Below are positions 61,322 to 64,000 of a stretch of 64,000 bases of DNA, piece by piece (within the stretch, counting starts at the first letter, position 1; each line of letters starts with the position of its first letter). The position numbers were made by a program, and so were the translations under genes. The stretch is from Arthrobacter jinronghuae (GTDB lineage: Bacteria > Actinomycetota > Actinomycetes > Actinomycetales > Micrococcaceae), in assembly GCF_025244825.1 (NCBI RefSeq), contig NZ_CP104263.1, forward strand, positions 1,302,001 to 1,366,000, given 5' to 3'. Under the pieces are notes generated by a model that was not told the origin of the DNA, ran no database searches, and was given only the letters and a program-made list of their open reading frames with translations.

Positions 61322-62284
61322 TTAGGGCACCAGCAGCACCTTCCCCGTGGTCTTCCGGCCTTCAAGGTCAGCGTGTGCACGGGACGCTTCGGCCAGCGGA
61401 TAGGTCTGTCCGATCCGCACGTCCAGCTTGCCGGCCAGGACCGCGTCAAACAGTTCGCGGGCCCGCCACTGGCGTTCTTCGGGTGTGAGCAGGTAATGCG
61501 CAATCGTGGGCCGGGTCAGGAACAGGGAACCGGAGGAGTTCAGCCGTTGGATGTCGAAGGGCGGGACCTGCCCGGAGGCGGCCCCGAAGAGCACCATCAT
61601 GCCCCGCGTGCGCAGGCAGGCGAGCGAGCCGTCAAAAGTGGCCTGCCCGACGCCGTCGTACACCACGTCCACGCCCTGTCCTCCGGTGAGGGCACGCACC
61701 TGTCCGGTGAAACCGTCGTAGCGCAGCACATGGTCGGCACCGGCGCCGCGGGCAAGCTGCTCCTTTTCCTCGGTGGACACGGTGGTGATCACCGTCGCGC
61801 CCTTGGCCTTGAGCAGTTGGATCAGCAGCAGTCCGACGCCGCCGGCACCTGCATGCACCAGCGCCGTCTGTCCTTCCTGCACCGGAAAGGTGGAGTTGCA
61901 CAGGTAATGCGCGGTAATACCCTGGAGCAGCACTGCGGCCGCGGTGTCGTCCCCAATTCCGGCAGGCACCGGCAGCGCCACCTCTGCATCCATCAGCATG
62001 TACTCGGCGTAGGCCCCTCCGCCCTCCGCTGTGGCTACCCGGTCACCCTCCCGGAAGCCCGATTCAAGCCCGGCGGACACCACCGTTCCGGCCGCTTCGG
62101 AACCGGGTATGAAGGGATATGACATCGGATAAACGCCGCCGCGCTGATAGGTATCGATGAAGTTCACGCCCGCTGCCGCTACTTTCACCAGGATCTCGCG
62201 GGGTCCGGGCTGGGGAAGGGCAACGTCTTCATAACGCAGGATTTCCGGTCCGCCGGACTGCGGGACGACAATGGCTTTATGCAT
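61322..62284 (-). CDS. NADPH:quinone oxidoreductase (MDR family)
   Basis: A 320-residue medium-chain dehydrogenase/reductase of the zeta-crystallin type. AGVNFIDTYQRGG near residue 40 and the nucleotide motif AGAGGVGLLLIQLL near residue 149 are typical; zinc ligands are absent. ATG 62284 follows agagg. Reduces quinones or similar electrophiles by family. Divergent from argC. Confidence 0.85.
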   Translation of the reverse strand: MHKAIVVPQSGGPEILRYEDVALPQPGPREILVKVAAAGVNFIDTYQRGGVYPMSYPFIPGSEAAGTVVSAGLESGFREGDRVATAEGGGAYAEYMLMDAEVALPVPAGIGDDTAAAVLLQGITAHYLCNSTFPVQEGQTALVHAGAGGVGLLLIQLLKAKGATVITTVSTEEKEQLARGAGADHVLRYDGFTGQVRALTGGQGVDVVYDGVGQATFDGSLACLRTRGMMVLFGAASGQVPPFDIQRLNSSGSLFLTRPTIAHYLLTPEERQWRARELFDAVLAGKLDVRIGQTYPLAEASRAHADLEGRKTTGKVLLVP

Positions 62285-62360
62285 GGCAGGCCTCTTCTGC
62301 TTCGCTGTTACGTGCCGGGCGGTGCGGGCGGTGCCCGATGTGGTTCCTATCATACGGTTT

Positions 62361-63438
<1,078 letters not shown>

Positions 63439-63439
<1 letters not shown>

Positions 63440-64000
63440 TGAGCGCCGAACCAACAACCGGTCCGACTACCGGCGGAGGAATTTCCGGAATCACCGGCAT
63501 CACCGCCCCGGCGGGCTTCCGTGCCGCCGGTGTGGCCGCGGGCCTCAAGGATTCCGGGGGACGCGACGTCGCCCTGGTGGTCAACGACGGTCCGTCGAAG
63601 GCCGCAGCCGCGGTCTTCACCCGCAACCGGGTGGCAGCCGCTCCGGTGCTGTGGTCCCGGCAGGCAGTGTCCGACGGACGGGCCGACGCCGTCATCCTGA
63701 ACTCCGGCGGCGCCAACGCCTGCACCGGCACTGAAGGGTTCCGGAACACCCACACCACCGCCGAACAGACCGCAGAACTCCTGGGGCTGAGCGCCTCCGA
63801 CGTGCTGGTCTGCTCCACCGGCCTGATCGGTGCCCAGCTGCCCATGGACAAGTTGCTGTCCGGTGTCCGGGCAGCCGTCGACGTGCTGTCGGACGACGCC
63901 GGTGCCGACGCGGCGCATGCCATCATGACCACCGATACCGTGCCCAAGCAGGCAGTCTTCGCCGGAACGGACAGCGCGGGCCGGACCTACCGCATCGGCG
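63439..64000 (+). CDS. argJ: glutamate N-acetyltransferase/amino-acid acetyltransferase ArgJ, 5' part (cut by window edge)
   Basis: The first 187 codons are present. ArgJ recycles acetyl from N-acetylornithine to glutamate. FRAAGVAAGLKDSGGRDVALV, VILNSGGANACTG and LVCSTGLIGAQLPMDKL are conserved. The self-cleavage site (Ala/Thr-Met-Leu region) is beyond the window. The ATG overlaps the argC stop, the usual argCJ operon. Confidence 0.93.

Overview
The window is a stretch of high-GC actinobacterial chromosome, most likely from the family Micrococcaceae (Arthrobacter or a close relative). The evidence is gene order and protein families: truB-ribF-rpsO-pnp-M16 peptidase, dapA-rnj-ftsK-pgsA-cinA-clgR, DUF3046-recA-recX, miaB-miaA-dapF, hflX, lexA with a divergent LysM gene, hisC-hisB-hisH-priA, infC-rpmI-rplT-tRNA/rRNA methyltransferase, and pheS-pheT followed by argC-argJ. 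The same blocks occur in mycobacteria. GTG starts are frequent, and many genes have an actinobacterial TAnnnT -10 box 6-9 nt before the start codon, the arrangement expected of leaderless mRNAs. No tRNA, rRNA, insertion sequence, prophage or CRISPR array was seen.

Layout. 1-8.2 kb: the N-terminus of a PLP aminotransferase (minus strand), pseudouridine synthase TruB, three small membrane proteins, RibF, S15, PNPase and an M16 peptidase. 8.2-15.7 kb: a molybdenum cofactor and molybdate island. moaA-moaD read leftward; modA, modB, a membrane-anchored sulfite-oxidase-family enzyme, moeA, moaC, mog and moaE read rightward. modC is absent. 15.7-25.6 kb: dapB, dapA, RNase J, FtsK, PgsA, CinA-type amidase and a ClgR-like regulator. 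25.7-29 kb: a MarR regulator, DUF3046, RecA and RecX. 29-31.4 kb: two tandem secreted proteins sharing a C-terminal hydrolase-like domain. 31.4-41.1 kb: miaB, miaA, dapF, an rRNA-type methyltransferase, hflX, a DinG-like helicase, lexA and a LysM cell-division-inhibitor candidate.

41.2-46.8 kb: histidine genes hisC, hisB, hisH and priA, a 52-residue membrane protein, an SseB protein and an MFS transporter. 46.9-50.8 kb: DUF1844, infC (ATT start), rpmI, rplT with an unusual C-terminal extra domain, and a SpoU-family methyltransferase. 50.9-56.3 kb: accessory genes, namely a CDF cation exporter, an MFS exporter, a PrmC-like methyltransferase, a Nudix hydrolase, an SOS-boxed radical SAM protein and an HExRH protein. 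56.4-64 kb: pheS-pheT, a HAD phosphatase, a SnoaL-like protein, a quinone oxidoreductase, argC and the 5' part of argJ.

The strongest theme is DNA-damage control. LexA-type SOS boxes lie before recA, in the lexA/LysM interval and before the radical SAM gene. Motifs matching the LexA-independent PafBC promoter (TTGTCRGTG-N8-TAnnnT) lie before recA and, with one mismatch, before hflX-dinG, and in tandem next to lexA. The most unusual structures are the L20 fusion, a five-copy 8-bp tandem repeat in the lexA leader, the twin secreted proteins inserted between recX and miaB, and the replacement of modC by an oxidoreductase gene.
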